A stretch of DNA of 64,000 nucleotides from an uncultured Ruminococcus sp. (GTDB lineage Bacteria > Bacillota > Clostridia > Oscillospirales > Ruminococcaceae): the NCBI RefSeq assembly GCF_947301925.1, contig NZ_CAMYUE010000005.1, forward strand, positions 108,762 through 172,761. Direction: 5' to 3'. Within the stretch, counting starts at the first letter, position 1; each line of letters opens with the position of its first letter. Under the pieces are notes generated by a model. It ran no database searches. It had not been told where the DNA came from and saw only the letters and a list, made by a program, of their open reading frames with translations. Shown piece by piece: positions 52,402-62,381 of this stretch. Made by a program: the position numbers and the translations under genes.

Positions 52402-53919
52402 ATGCCGACAGTAACAGTTATACAGCCGAAAGTTGCAGATGATACACATCGCTTACTGCGTGTAGCTGCATATTGCAGAGTATCATCAAACAGCGATGAT
52501 CAGCTCAATTCATATAACTCGCAGCTTACATATTATACTCATAAATTTGAGAATTCCGAAACGGAAACACTTATTGATATTTATGCTGACGAGGGCATAA
52601 CAGGTACTTGCGAAGAAAAGAGGACGGAATTCCTTCGCCTTATTGACGATTGCAGAAAAGGAAAGATAGACCGCGTATATACAAAGTCTATCAGCCGCTT
52701 CGCTCGTAATACAAGAGACTGCCTGAAGAATATCCGTGAACTTAAATCACTGGGTATAACAATAATGTTTGAAAAAGAGAACATCGATACTGCAAATATA
52801 AACGACGAGCTTATGATTACTATTATGGGCGGGCTGGCGCAGGAAGAATCAACTTCCATATCTCAAAACCTGAAATGGAGTATACGCAGGAAAATGAAAA
52901 ACGGAACTTACTCCCCTGTCAATGCACCTTTGGGATACAGGCTCAAGAATAAGACTTTAGTTATTGAAGAAAGCGAAGTTAAGGTCGTAAAGGATATCTT
53001 TAAACAGTATGTAAGCGGCTTCGGAATAAAAGGAACAGCCGACTACATAAATAACAAGTACGGCGACACAGTGAAGATTACCTATTCTTCTATGAGATAT
53101 ATTCTCAGGAATGAAAAGTATATCGGTGATTCCCTGCTGCAGAAATTCTATACTCCGGATATAATAGGGGCAGGATGTGTTCCAAATAAAGGCGAAAAAG
53201 ATATGTACTATATCCAGAACACACATCAGCCTATCATTTCACGGGCGATATTTGAAACGGCACAGGCTCTTATGAAAGATCGTTTAATAACCAAAAAAGA
53301 TCCTGTAATATATCCGTTTACGAGAAAGCTTGAATGCGCCTTATGCGGAAACCATTTTAATCGAAAAGTATGCAGGGATAAGTATTACTGGGTGTGCAAT
53401 AAGCACGATTACAGTGCAAGTCTTTGCAATTCAAAGAAAATTACTGAAGAAAGTATAATAAATGCTTTTATAAAGCTGTTCAATAAAATATATTCCAACT
53501 ATACTGAGCTGCTTCTGTCTATACAGAAATCATTACAGGAATTAATGATAAAACAGGCTACAGGCAGAAGCGACATTATTGAGATTCGCCGAAGCTTATT
53601 ACAGTTAAAGGAACAACTCAACATAATAGCATCACTTCGAACAAAAGGCTTCTTAAATGAAGCGAAGTATAAGGAGCAAAGTGCTGAGATCAATAATAAA
53701 ATAGCAAAACTGAATAAGGATCTCCGACTTCTATCGCAGTCAGAGGATACAACGCTGAAAGATGTGGAAATGCTTATAGACTATTTTGAAAAGCGCGAGC
53801 ACATAATGATAGAATTTGAGCCGCAGGCTTTTGAATTTTTAATAGATAGGATCGTTGTAAAAGACAACATCCTCGAATTTCATATAATGGGAGGTCTGAT
53901 ATTTACCGAAGAAGTATGA
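52402..53919 (+). CDS. large serine recombinase 1
   Basis: This is a site-specific recombinase for excision and integration. The resolvase domain contains AAYCRVSSNSDDQLNSY with the nucleophile probably Ser28. IMFEKENIDTAN and TIMGGLAQEESTSISQN follow. The recombinase domain is near 160-260, and a zinc ribbon, CALCGNHFNRKVC, is near 310-325. A coiled coil covers about 365-470. I chose ATG 52402 after AGGAGGTGG. Length of 505 is normal. It ends at an intrinsic terminator. Confidence 0.93.
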   Translation: MPTVTVIQPKVADDTHRLLRVAAYCRVSSNSDDQLNSYNSQLTYYTHKFENSETETLIDIYADEGITGTCEEKRTEFLRLIDDCRKGKIDRVYTKSISRFARNTRDCLKNIRELKSLGITIMFEKENIDTANINDELMITIMGGLAQEESTSISQNLKWSIRRKMKNGTYSPVNAPLGYRLKNKTLVIEESEVKVVKDIFKQYVSGFGIKGTADYINNKYGDTVKITYSSMRYILRNEKYIGDSLLQKFYTPDIIGAGCVPNKGEKDMYYIQNTHQPIISRAIFETAQALMKDRLITKKDPVIYPFTRKLECALCGNHFNRKVCRDKYYWVCNKHDYSASLCNSKKITEESIINAFIKLFNKIYSNYTELLLSIQKSLQELMIKQATGRSDIIEIRRSLLQLKEQLNIIASLRTKGFLNEAKYKEQSAEINNKIAKLNKDLRLLSQSEDTTLKDVEMLIDYFEKREHIMIEFEPQAFEFLIDRIVVKDNILEFHIMGGLIFTEEV

Positions 53920-53929
53920 CCACAGCATT

Positions 53930-53961
53930 TATGCTCTCTGCCCAAAACGCAGGGAGCTTTT
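53930..53961 (+). terminator. intrinsic terminator between recombinase genes 1 and 2
   Basis: GCTCTCTGC pairs with GCAGGGAGC around CCAAAAC and is followed by six T residues. Confidence 0.85.
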
Positions 53962-54031
53962 TTGTCGGTTGTGGTGAATAGAAAAAACGCCTCCTTTGTG
54001 GTATAGTGGTGTCGGAGAGGAGGTGCGATAA

Positions 54032-54937
54032 ATGGGCAAAAACAGAAGAATACCATTCGGCTACATGATGCAGAACGGTATAATAACCACTAACCCTGCG
54101 GAGGTGCTTGCTGTGCTGACTATTTTCAGCGAGTATATGGTGGGAAAGAGCCTTGAGAATATCGCTATTAATATGAAAGTTCCATATAGCGAGGATAAGA
54201 TATGGAACAAGAATATGGTCAAGCGAGTGCTTGAGAACGAGAAATATCTCGGTACGGATGTTTATCCACAGCTTATAAGTGAAGAAGTATTCAGGAAAGT
54301 AAATGAGCGCAAGAGTGCAAAAGCTACTTCCCTTTGCATAATTCCTGACGAGTTGCAGGAAGTCCGCAACCTTACAGTATGCAAAGAGTGCGGAAAGCGG
54401 CTGTTCCGAACAAAAGCTGAATTATGGGACTGTCGTAATCATGAATGTCGTCCATTCTTATTCAAAATGGCAGATGAAATGCTGACAGGTGCGATACTGA
54501 ATATTCTGAATACTGTAATTGCAAATCCTGTGCTTATTGAAGCAGTAGCAACAGTAAGCGAGTATATTCCGACTTCTGAAATCCGTAGCAAACAATCTGA
54601 AATTGATCGTGCCATTGATAATGGTACTAAAACTGTTGAGGAAATAAGGAGCGATATTCTCAAACTTGTAGAACTGAAATACAAGCACTGCACGTACAGT
54701 GATGTTAATCAGAAAACAGAACTTTTGAAGTCTCTGATTGATAACAGGGATCAACTTAATAATCTTGACATTGGCTTGCTGAAATCCTGCGTAAAGCGTA
54801 TAACGGTGAGCCATTTGTGCGTTATAGAAGCCGAGTATATTAACGGCGTTATTATCAAAAATGAAACGGAAAGGAGCGATGACAATGGAAGCGGCAGCAA
54901 ATGTAAGGATAATCCCTGCCAAGCAACAAGTAATTGA
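54032..54937 (+). CDS. serine-recombinase-like protein lacking the catalytic domain
   Basis: The 301-residue protein starts directly with the recombinase-domain sequence RIPFGYMMQNGIITTNPAEV, has NMVKRVLENEKYLGTDVYPQ, then a zinc ribbon (CKECGKRLF) and a coiled coil. There is no resolvase domain and no serine nucleophile. The ATG has GGAGAGGAGGTG upstream and the frame is clean, so this looks like a real gene and not a fragment. It is probably a DNA-binding partner of the two complete recombinases. It overlaps the third gene by 53 bases. Confidence 0.8.
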   Translation: MGKNRRIPFGYMMQNGIITTNPAEVLAVLTIFSEYMVGKSLENIAINMKVPYSEDKIWNKNMVKRVLENEKYLGTDVYPQLISEEVFRKVNERKSAKATSLCIIPDELQEVRNLTVCKECGKRLFRTKAELWDCRNHECRPFLFKMADEMLTGAILNILNTVIANPVLIEAVATVSEYIPTSEIRSKQSEIDRAIDNGTKTVEEIRSDILKLVELKYKHCTYSDVNQKTELLKSLIDNRDQLNNLDIGLLKSCVKRITVSHLCVIEAEYINGVIIKNETERSDDNGSGSKCKDNPCQATSN

Positions 54938-56495
54938 CGGTAAGCCCCAGTTCAAGCGGCTTAATGTTGCTGCATACTGCCGTGTAAGCACGGAGCAGGA
55001 AGAACAGCAGAATAGCTATCAGGTACAAATAGAATACTATACCAATTACATCAACTCTAATCCTGAGTGGACACTCGCGGGAATATTTGCGGACGAGGGC
55101 ATCAGCGGAACGCAGACGAAGAACAGGACAGAGTTCAACCGAATGATAAGAATGTGCAAAAAGAAAAAGATAGACCTTGTCCTTTGCAAATCCACAAGCC
55201 GCTTCTCAAGAAATACTGTTGATTGTCTTGATCATATACGTCTTCTGAAAAGCCTCGGTATCGGTGTCATATTTGAAAAAGAGAATATAAATACACTGAC
55301 AGCGCAGAGTGAATTCATATTATCGTTGTACAGCAGCTTCGCGCAAGCCGAAAGCGAGTCTATAAGTAAAAATATCACTCTTGGTAATCAGATGGCTTTT
55401 AAAGAGGGAAAGGTGCGGTACAACTACAAATATCTCCTCGGCTACAAAAAAGGAGCTGACGGAAAGCCTGTTATTATTCCTGAAGAAGCTGAGGTTATAC
55501 AGCTTATTTTCAAACTATACATCGACGGCGGTTCAACACATACAATCGCACAGGAGCTTAATAATAAAAAATGCCCAACACGCTCTAAAAGCGGTAAATG
55601 GAGTGCGATGCTTATAAAAAGGATACTTCAGAACGAGAAGTATATTGGAGACTGCCTGCTGCAGAAGACATATACTATTGACTGTATATCACATAAGGCG
55701 GTCAAAAATAACGGAGAACGTCCAATGTACTATGTAAGCGACTGTCACCCTGCGATTATTGACAAAAGCACTTTTAATATAGTGCAGCAGGAGATCGCTC
55801 GCCGTAATGCCAAAAGAAGTGTGTGTACGAATACTTTTACGGAACAGGGACGCTATAACAGTAAGTATGCTTTGACAGAGCTTCTTATATGCGGCGAATG
55901 CGGCACAGCTTATAGGCGATGCCGTTGGACTTCTCACAACAGGGATAGGACAGTATGGCGGTGTATTAACCGCTTGGAACACGGTCCGAAATACTGTAAA
56001 TCCCCCACTATTGACGAAGAACCGCTTCATAACGCTATTGTGAGAACTATAAATGAGTTCTATAACTGTAGCGATGATGTTGCCAATATATTGAAATCAG
56101 CAGCTGATGCTGTCCTTTCAGGGGCGAATGATGGTGAAATAAAGCAGATCGAGCAGCGGCTCAAGGATATAGACCAAGCTCGCAATGACTTTGTAAACCT
56201 TATTGCAACAGAAGCGTGTGCTCCCGATTCACTCGATGACGAGTTTGCAAGTCTGTATAGCGAAGAAGAACGGCTGAGTCAGAAGCTCATTTTACTCAAA
56301 GCTCAGGCAAATTCAGAATCAAATGAGCTTGCGGATGAGATAAAAGCTGATATTGACAACTACAGCTTTGAACTTCACCAGTACGATGATGTATTGGTGC
56401 GAAAGGTTGTTGAATGTGTTGAAATACTCAACAAAGAAGAAATATCCGTCACTTTTAAGGGCGGATATGAAATAAAGGTTGAATTATTGATCTGA
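54885..56495 (+). CDS. large serine recombinase 2
   Basis: This is a second complete site-specific recombinase. The nucleophile is probably Ser35 in AAYCRVSTEQEEQQNSYQ. GIFADEGISGTQTKNRTEFN and VIFEKENINTLTAQSEF are typical. The recombinase domain is near 170-270, a zinc ribbon, CGECGTAYRRC, is near 340-350, and a coiled coil follows. I chose ATG 54885 behind AAAGGAG over ATG 54879, which is too close. The arrangement of full, non-catalytic and full recombinases is typical of some clostridial ICEs. Confidence 0.93.
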   Translation: MEAAANVRIIPAKQQVIDGKPQFKRLNVAAYCRVSTEQEEQQNSYQVQIEYYTNYINSNPEWTLAGIFADEGISGTQTKNRTEFNRMIRMCKKKKIDLVLCKSTSRFSRNTVDCLDHIRLLKSLGIGVIFEKENINTLTAQSEFILSLYSSFAQAESESISKNITLGNQMAFKEGKVRYNYKYLLGYKKGADGKPVIIPEEAEVIQLIFKLYIDGGSTHTIAQELNNKKCPTRSKSGKWSAMLIKRILQNEKYIGDCLLQKTYTIDCISHKAVKNNGERPMYYVSDCHPAIIDKSTFNIVQQEIARRNAKRSVCTNTFTEQGRYNSKYALTELLICGECGTAYRRCRWTSHNRDRTVWRCINRLEHGPKYCKSPTIDEEPLHNAIVRTINEFYNCSDDVANILKSAADAVLSGANDGEIKQIEQRLKDIDQARNDFVNLIATEACAPDSLDDEFASLYSEEERLSQKLILLKAQANSESNELADEIKADIDNYSFELHQYDDVLVRKVVECVEILNKEEISVTFKGGYEIKVELLI

Positions 56496-56506
56496 ATTCA
56501 GTTTAT

Positions 56507-56538
56507 TATTACCGCTTGCTTTGGGGCAGGCGGTTTTT
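56507..56538 (+). terminator. terminator after the recombinase operon
   Basis: ACCGCTTGC pairs with GCAGGCGGT, with small mismatches, and ends in TTTTT. The right end of the ICE is probably near here. Confidence 0.65.
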
Positions 56539-56851
56539 ATATACTGGAGAACGCCAAAACCGCGGCGAGAATAGCTGTTTTTAAGAGGATAAAGCCCCGA
56601 GAGGTGATATACAACCGCCAAGACCAGAAGCCGATAAAAGCGATTTGTGCGGCAATATGGGGCATAGCAAGCCACAAAGCAGCTCAACCGCCTATTTTTC
56701 TGAAAACAGTTGATTTTTTCTATAAAATAGAGTATAATAGAAAATGGATAAGTATATAATTCTCTATATATAGCGTTCAACGCGATAATAATTATGATTT
56801 AAAGATTATTTTATATAGAATCGATGATTAATTAGAAAAGGAGTTAATACT
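56539..56851. other. junction between ICE and AT-rich island
   Basis: There is no gene in this 310-base stretch. Its first 160 bases are GC-richer and its remainder is AT-rich. It holds the promoter of the next gene. I searched for a repeat matching the left side at 18,150-18,300 and found none convincing. Confidence 0.5.
56710..56738 (+). promoter_or_regulatory. promoter of the AAA/PD-(D/E)XK gene
   Basis: TTGATT (56710-56715) and TATAAT (56733-56738) have a 17-base spacer. Confidence 0.8.
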
Positions 56852-58423
56852 ATGGGTATATACCTTAATCCTGATAATATAGATTTTCAGGAAGCTTTAA
56901 ATTCAAAGATATATATTGATAAAACAGGATTAATGAAGTATACGAACAGTGTTATTAGAACAGAAGATAAATATATATGCGTGAGCAGACCTAGAAGATT
57001 TGGAAAATCAATGGCTGCAAATATGCTTGTTGCTTATTATAGCAAAGGCTGTGACTCTAGAGAGATGTTCAGTAGTTATAAAATTTCTGAAGACGAATCA
57101 TATGAAAAGCATCTGAACAAATATAATGTGATTCATATTAATATGGTCAATTTTATTGATAGAAGGAAACCGGTATCAGAATCACTTTTAAATTTAAATA
57201 ATAAGATTATTCGTGAATTGAAGAAAGAAAATGAAGATGTAGATTGTTCAGACTGGAATGATTTAATATCTGTTCTTGGAGAAGTATTCATTGAAAAGCG
57301 TGTTCCATTCATATTTGTAATTGATGAATGGGATTGTGTCTTTAGAATAATTAAAGATAAAGAGTCTGAACAAACTGAGTATCTTGAATATCTTCGTAAT
57401 CTTCTAAAAAATCAAAAATATGTTGCTCTTGCATATATGACAGGAATACTTCCAATAAAGAAATATGGTGAGCATTCAGCTCTTAATATGTTTACAGAAA
57501 TTTCGATGACAAACGCGGCTCCAATTCAAGAATTTACTGGCTTTACAGAGGAAGAAGTTTATGATCTCTGTCAAGTGTATAAAACAGATTTTAATGAAAT
57601 TAAGTTATGGTATGATGGTTATAATGTTGATGGAATATCAATATACAATCCTAAATCAGTTGTAGAATGTATTTCAAGAGGAACTTTTAGAAATTACTGG
57701 ACTTCAACAGAAACATATGAAGCACTCAAAGTTTATATTCAAATGAATTTTGATGGACTTCGCGAAAAAGTTGTTGATATGATAGGCGAAGAGAAAGTAA
57801 ATGTCAATATTGAAAAGTTCCAGAATGACATGAGTACTTTTAATAGTGCTGATGATGTAATAACACTTCTTGTACATCTTGGATATCTAACCTTCAATGA
57901 TGGAAAAGTTTGGATTCCTAATAGTGAAGTCAGACAAGAGTTTATTAACTCGATTGAAGATGGCGGTTGGGAAACCGTTATGAATGCAATAAAAGCATCA
58001 GACGAACTAATAGAAGCAACTATAAACAAAAACGAAGAAAAAGTCGCAGAAATGATTGAAAAGATACACGACGATAATTCTTCGATAATAGAATATAACA
58101 ATGAAACTTCTCTTAGCTGTATAATATCACTCGCATACTATTCTGCTAAAAAAGATTATATTACGCATAGAGAACTTCCAACAGGCAAAGGATTTGCAGA
58201 TATTTCTTTTATACCTAAAAAGAATTCAGATAAGCCTGCTATGGTTATTGAACTCAAGTATAATCATTCTGCGAATACAGCAATAAAACAAATCAAAAGG
58301 AAACAATACTCAGATAAAATATCGGAATATTCAGGAGAAATTATTTTAGTTGGAATTAATTATGATATGAAGACAAAAAAACATACGTGCATAATAGATA
58401 CAATAATTAAAAACAGTTTGTAA
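56852..58423 (+). CDS. AAA-ATPase-like protein with PD-(D/E)XK nuclease domain
   Basis: This family, abundant in gut anaerobes, joins an ATPase (AAA-ATPase_like) to a C-terminal PD-(D/E)XK nuclease-like domain (PDDEXK_9). The start VDKTG-like YIDKTGLMKYTN and Walker A VSRPRRFGKSMAANM (residues 44-58) are typical. Walker B FVIDEWDC is near 151-158. The nuclease motif is GFADISFIP, then AMVIELKYNH near 465. The biological role is unknown; some members have been proposed to act in genome conflicts. The 523-residue length is normal. AAAAGGAG precedes the ATG. Confidence 0.85.
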   Translation: MGIYLNPDNIDFQEALNSKIYIDKTGLMKYTNSVIRTEDKYICVSRPRRFGKSMAANMLVAYYSKGCDSREMFSSYKISEDESYEKHLNKYNVIHINMVNFIDRRKPVSESLLNLNNKIIRELKKENEDVDCSDWNDLISVLGEVFIEKRVPFIFVIDEWDCVFRIIKDKESEQTEYLEYLRNLLKNQKYVALAYMTGILPIKKYGEHSALNMFTEISMTNAAPIQEFTGFTEEEVYDLCQVYKTDFNEIKLWYDGYNVDGISIYNPKSVVECISRGTFRNYWTSTETYEALKVYIQMNFDGLREKVVDMIGEEKVNVNIEKFQNDMSTFNSADDVITLLVHLGYLTFNDGKVWIPNSEVRQEFINSIEDGGWETVMNAIKASDELIEATINKNEEKVAEMIEKIHDDNSSIIEYNNETSLSCIISLAYYSAKKDYITHRELPTGKGFADISFIPKKNSDKPAMVIELKYNHSANTAIKQIKRKQYSDKISEYSGEIILVGINYDMKTKKHTCIIDTIIKNSL

Positions 58424-58546
58424 TTATGATTATTACAAGTTCCATTATTATTTTGTACAGCTATAATTATTCTGTTTTGAAGTATTCTTAGTTTCATATA
58501 TTAAGATAATGTGGCAGATCGTATTAAAGAATTTTAGATTTCATTA

Positions 58547-58552
58547 TATAAT
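58547..58552 (+). promoter_or_regulatory. probable -10 box of the PRTase operon
   Basis: TATAAT lies 78 bases before the first gene of the four-gene operon, with TTAAAG 17 bases upstream as a weak -35. Confidence 0.45.
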
Positions 58553-58629
58553 AAATGATAATCAAATATGAATTCAGTTTATTATATTTTGAAATTATCT
58601 ATTTTGGCTTGTGGAAAGGAAAACTTGTA

Positions 58630-59562
58630 ATGAATGAACTATACATTAATAAGTGCAAAATGTTTATTGATTTTATGTTATCACAACAGCAATGGTCTGG
58701 AATAACAAAAATCAACATTGATTCTTGGCTTAATAATTTTAAAAGCTTAAAAAAAGATGAACAAGCCTTAGTTTACAAGCTTCTGACACATCTAATATAT
58801 TTTTCAGAAAATGACGTTATAGACGCATTAAAAAATGGTGTTTATAATTGCTTATCATATTATGATATTTTGGGGAAGCAGAAAGAGTCTAAGTTTTCTG
58901 TTAGCAATCATAAATTATCAACTATTCATAAATCAAATATAAACAAATCATGCTTTGTGCCTTTGCTTGATAGTGATTCTCCTCATGAAAGTGCGAATAA
59001 CATATGTCGAGCATTAGTACAACAAGGAATAATTTCAGCAGATAGGTCAATATTCATAAATCATGTTCCAGATTTGGTGAAACATGTTGAATTAGACAAC
59101 TTAATTATAGTCGATGATTGTGTAGGAAGTGGGGATCAACTTAGAGATTTTTGGTTAAATATGAGAGTAAAAGATGGTAATTGCTCCTTAGCAGTCAAGG
59201 AATTATGCCAAAAAAATGGACTTAAAGCTAACTATTTAACATTGTTTGGATATGATAAAAGCATTAAAAAGCTCCAAGAAGATTTTCCTGAGTTGAACAT
59301 TCATTGTGTAAGAATTTTAAACGATCAGCATCGAGTTTTTTCAGATTGTTCATATATTTGGGAAAATTGTGATGAGAGAGATAAGGCATTTGATTTATTT
59401 AGTTCTCTTGCCAAAAATGCTGGTATACCTATATATGGATATAAAGATTTAGATTTTGCTTTTATTATGCATAAAACAATTCCTGATTGGTCTCTACCAA
59501 TTTTCTGGAAAGAAAATAGCGATTGGAATTTGTTGTTGAGGAGGAAAAACTCGAATGAATAA
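58630..59562 (+). CDS. phosphoribosyltransferase-like protein of a putative conflict system
   Basis: The core motif LIIVDDCVGSGDQLRDFW (residues 158-175) is the PRPP loop (hydrophobic strand, DD, small residues, SG) of type I phosphoribosyltransferases. Other nucleotide-salvage PRTase hallmarks are missing, and the N-terminal 110 residues are helical, so a housekeeping role is unlikely. It resembles the PRTase-CE group from conflict systems (name from memory). I chose ATG 58630 behind AAAGGA. Its end overlaps the ATPase gene by eight bases. It may act as the effector, for example by modifying a nucleotide or base. Confidence 0.7.
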   Translation: MNELYINKCKMFIDFMLSQQQWSGITKINIDSWLNNFKSLKKDEQALVYKLLTHLIYFSENDVIDALKNGVYNCLSYYDILGKQKESKFSVSNHKLSTIHKSNINKSCFVPLLDSDSPHESANNICRALVQQGIISADRSIFINHVPDLVKHVELDNLIIVDDCVGSGDQLRDFWLNMRVKDGNCSLAVKELCQKNGLKANYLTLFGYDKSIKKLQEDFPELNIHCVRILNDQHRVFSDCSYIWENCDERDKAFDLFSSLAKNAGIPIYGYKDLDFAFIMHKTIPDWSLPIFWKENSDWNLLLRRKNSNE

Positions 59563-61471
59563 TCAGTATAATCCATTCAAAGAAAATCGAACCGAACAAA
59601 TGCGAGATTTATGGAAATATTATGTTCCTTTTCCTGGCTTAGACAGTGCGGGCAAGCCATTGGTTGTTGAAGGCGGTCGAGGCAGTGGTAAAACAATGTT
59701 TTTTCAATGCAATTCATGGAGGCAAAAAACATTAGCTTTTCAAAAAAATTGTTCACCTATTACAGAACTGCTTAATGAAGATTTTATAGGAATTTATTAT
59801 CGCGTAGACACAACATTTGTATCTTCAATGCGTAATCGTGAAGAAGAAAAATGGGACAGTATTTTTGAGACTTATTTGGGAATATGCATTTTAAAAGAAA
59901 TCCTTGATTTACTGTTGTTACTAAACAGAAGTATGAATCTTAATGGAAGTATGTTGTCAGAGTTTGCGTTATCGTTTTCTAAAAAGCTAAATGTTAATTC
60001 TACAACGGACTCGATAGAAAGATTTAGAAAAGACTGTGACGTCTTTTTAGACATTATAGAAGATAAAATAAATGGTTCAGAGATATCACCATATTTAAGA
60101 TATATAAATGTTAATCGTTTTATTACAGATGTTTGTGTTGCAATAAGTGGTTTGCTTGATAAAGAAGATTTACTTTTCAAGGTTTTTATCGATGAATATG
60201 AAACATTGCAAGAGTATCAGCAAAAAATAGTTAATACATTAATCAAACACAGTTCGCTTCCAGTTATTTTTAATATTGGGTTACGCCCTAAAGGAATGAA
60301 AACATCTGAAACAATATCAAATACAGAAACGATAGAATCTCCTCATGATTATGAATTATTATTTTTGGGATTTGAACAAGATAAATATCCGGAAATAATT
60401 AAATCGATTTGTCAGAAAAGAATTGCTCTTGGAAAAGAACAAGGGAAAATACCTGTTGACGCTTCAGAAGATATTGAATTCTATTTGAATAACTATTCTA
60501 TTGAATATGAAATAAGTATTATTAATCAGTGCAAAAGGAATTTGCCTTATATTGAGAAATTGCATGATTTAATAATCCAAAGAGCCAAAGATGAGAATAG
60601 TACAAATGAAGAAATTATTAAATATTGCAATTATCTTTGTGATAATGCCCCCATATTAAATTCGCGAATGCATTATGCATTATTATACAAAAAAACACAG
60701 TTCACTCCGTCGATTAAAGAACTTTATGAGTCGTATCTAAATCAAAATGAAAGATATAATGATTGGTTGCATAACAGAAAAAATGGAGTTATGTATTTGC
60801 TTTGCAAAGAAGTAAAACGCGACAAGATGTATTTTGGATTTGATGTGTTTTCTGCCCTTTCTTCAAATATAGTTAGATATTTTCTTGAACTCTGTGAACA
60901 AGCTTTTAAAATTGCTTTTTTGAATGATTGGAAATGGGAAACACCTATATCTCCAGAAATACAGACAGAAGCAGCTAAGTATGTTAGTGAATATAAAATA
61001 ATTGATATTGCAGGATATGAACCATATGGAAAAGAACTTAGAATATTTGTTCAATATATAGGACAAATATTCAACAAATTACACACTTCTGAAAATAATA
61101 CATTAGGAGAGCCAGAACCTAATCATTTTAACACTAAAGATTTGTCTTTGCCGGATTCTGCAAAAAAAATAATAGCATCTGCAATTATGTGGAATGTTTT
61201 ACAAGAAGGCGAAACTACAAAGAAAAAGCAGTCTAAACTATCTCCTGAAACAGTAGACTATTATTTAAACAAAATATATGTCCCTTATTTTGGAATATCT
61301 TATCGTAATCAAAGAAAAATTTTCATTTCAGTTGAAATTTTGCAAGAATTACTATCCGGCAATGAAGAATTAGCTGTCAGAGGTTTTAAAAGATATTTTA
61401 AAAATAGTGATGTTCAAACTGAATATGATAATCAATTACCGCTTTTTGATATGGAGGTCAATCATGATTAA
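59555..61471 (+). CDS. ORC/Cdc6-like AAA ATPase
   Basis: The 638-residue ATPase has Walker A GGRGSGKT at residues 40-47, Walker B VFIDEYETLQ near 210-219, and a sensor-like VIFNIGLRPKG near 240-250. This matches the STAND/ORC-CDC6-like ATPases of conflict systems. The 300-residue C-terminal half is helical and could sense a trigger. The gene overlaps both neighbours, so the four proteins are likely made in fixed ratio. Ribosome site GAGGAGGAAA. Confidence 0.75.
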   Translation: MNNQYNPFKENRTEQMRDLWKYYVPFPGLDSAGKPLVVEGGRGSGKTMFFQCNSWRQKTLAFQKNCSPITELLNEDFIGIYYRVDTTFVSSMRNREEEKWDSIFETYLGICILKEILDLLLLLNRSMNLNGSMLSEFALSFSKKLNVNSTTDSIERFRKDCDVFLDIIEDKINGSEISPYLRYINVNRFITDVCVAISGLLDKEDLLFKVFIDEYETLQEYQQKIVNTLIKHSSLPVIFNIGLRPKGMKTSETISNTETIESPHDYELLFLGFEQDKYPEIIKSICQKRIALGKEQGKIPVDASEDIEFYLNNYSIEYEISIINQCKRNLPYIEKLHDLIIQRAKDENSTNEEIIKYCNYLCDNAPILNSRMHYALLYKKTQFTPSIKELYESYLNQNERYNDWLHNRKNGVMYLLCKEVKRDKMYFGFDVFSALSSNIVRYFLELCEQAFKIAFLNDWKWETPISPEIQTEAAKYVSEYKIIDIAGYEPYGKELRIFVQYIGQIFNKLHTSENNTLGEPEPNHFNTKDLSLPDSAKKIIASAIMWNVLQEGETTKKKQSKLSPETVDYYLNKIYVPYFGISYRNQRKIFISVEILQELLSGNEELAVRGFKRYFKNSDVQTEYDNQLPLFDMEVNHD

Positions 61472-62366
61472 AGAAGAGTATTCTTTTCACGATATAAATG
61501 ATTATCTGTTTGAAAATATTAATTTGCTTATTGTTGGATTTCCTAAAAAAGAAGAACGCTGTACATTCTTTTCAAATTTATGGAGAAATAAACATATAGA
61601 AATAATGTATTTGAAACTATATGAATCTGAATATGTTCATATTAGAACTAATCAGAATAAGGAGTTAAAAGTTGATCTTTGTGTAGGGCTTCCAAGAATT
61701 TTAAAATCTATTAATATCTCGGAAAAAAATGTCTTATTGGATATATCCAGCTTAGACAATGTTTTGGTAATGTTTTTGACTAAGCAATTGCTAACAAAGA
61801 ATTCACCGAATTCTTTCTTTGCTTCATATATAAGGCCTGAAAAGTACTATAATGAATCTGAGAATATAGGGTTTGATCTTTGTCAGCAAATTGGAGCCAT
61901 TAATGCAGTCCCTGGATTTGCTAAAAGAGAATCAACAAATCAAACTTTGTGTGCATTTCTTGGTTTTGAAGGTGTTCGTTTAAAGGGTATTTTAGAAACC
62001 GTACAAAGTTTTGATCGATTAATACCTATTGTAGCTTTCCCTTCAGGAACTCCGCAGTGGTATAATGTTGCAATGTGGAATAGTATGGATATTCTACAAA
62101 GTGAAGGTAAAAACTTATCTGTATATAAGTGCTATTCTGAAAGTATTTTTGATGCCTTTGATTTGCTAAGCAACACTATCGCTCAAGATGAAACTGTAGT
62201 ATTAGCACCTCTTGGAACAAGACCACATTCTATGGCTTGTGCAATATTTGCATGCCATCATGAAGCAACAAGGATAATCTATGATTTTGTTGTTGAAAAC
62301 GATAATCGTGCAATCGGAATTTCAGATATAACAATATATCATCTTTCTTCATTTATTAAATCATAA
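61464..62366 (+). CDS. unrecognised probable Rossmann-fold protein
   Basis: I do not recognise this 300-residue protein. Repeated strand-helix units are visible: INLLIVGFP, KNVLLDISSLDNVLVMFLTK, LIPIVAFPSGTPQW and TVVLAPLGTRPHSMACAIFA. The last one gives a glycine-rich turn after a strand, and the layout recalls CARF-like or other nucleotide-sensor folds, but this is not established. I chose ATG 61464 behind TGGAGG, overlapping the ATPase stop. It could be the sensor or the regulator of the PRTase. Confidence 0.6.
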   Translation: MIKEEYSFHDINDYLFENINLLIVGFPKKEERCTFFSNLWRNKHIEIMYLKLYESEYVHIRTNQNKELKVDLCVGLPRILKSINISEKNVLLDISSLDNVLVMFLTKQLLTKNSPNSFFASYIRPEKYYNESENIGFDLCQQIGAINAVPGFAKRESTNQTLCAFLGFEGVRLKGILETVQSFDRLIPIVAFPSGTPQWYNVAMWNSMDILQSEGKNLSVYKCYSESIFDAFDLLSNTIAQDETVVLAPLGTRPHSMACAIFACHHEATRIIYDFVVENDNRAIGISDITIYHLSSFIKS

Positions 62367-62381
62367 AAAGGGGGCAACTAC

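Noticed and set aside
58630..59562. Housekeeping purine/pyrimidine phosphoribosyltransferase
   Set aside because: Only the PRPP loop is shared; the long helical N-terminus and operon context do not fit a salvage enzyme.
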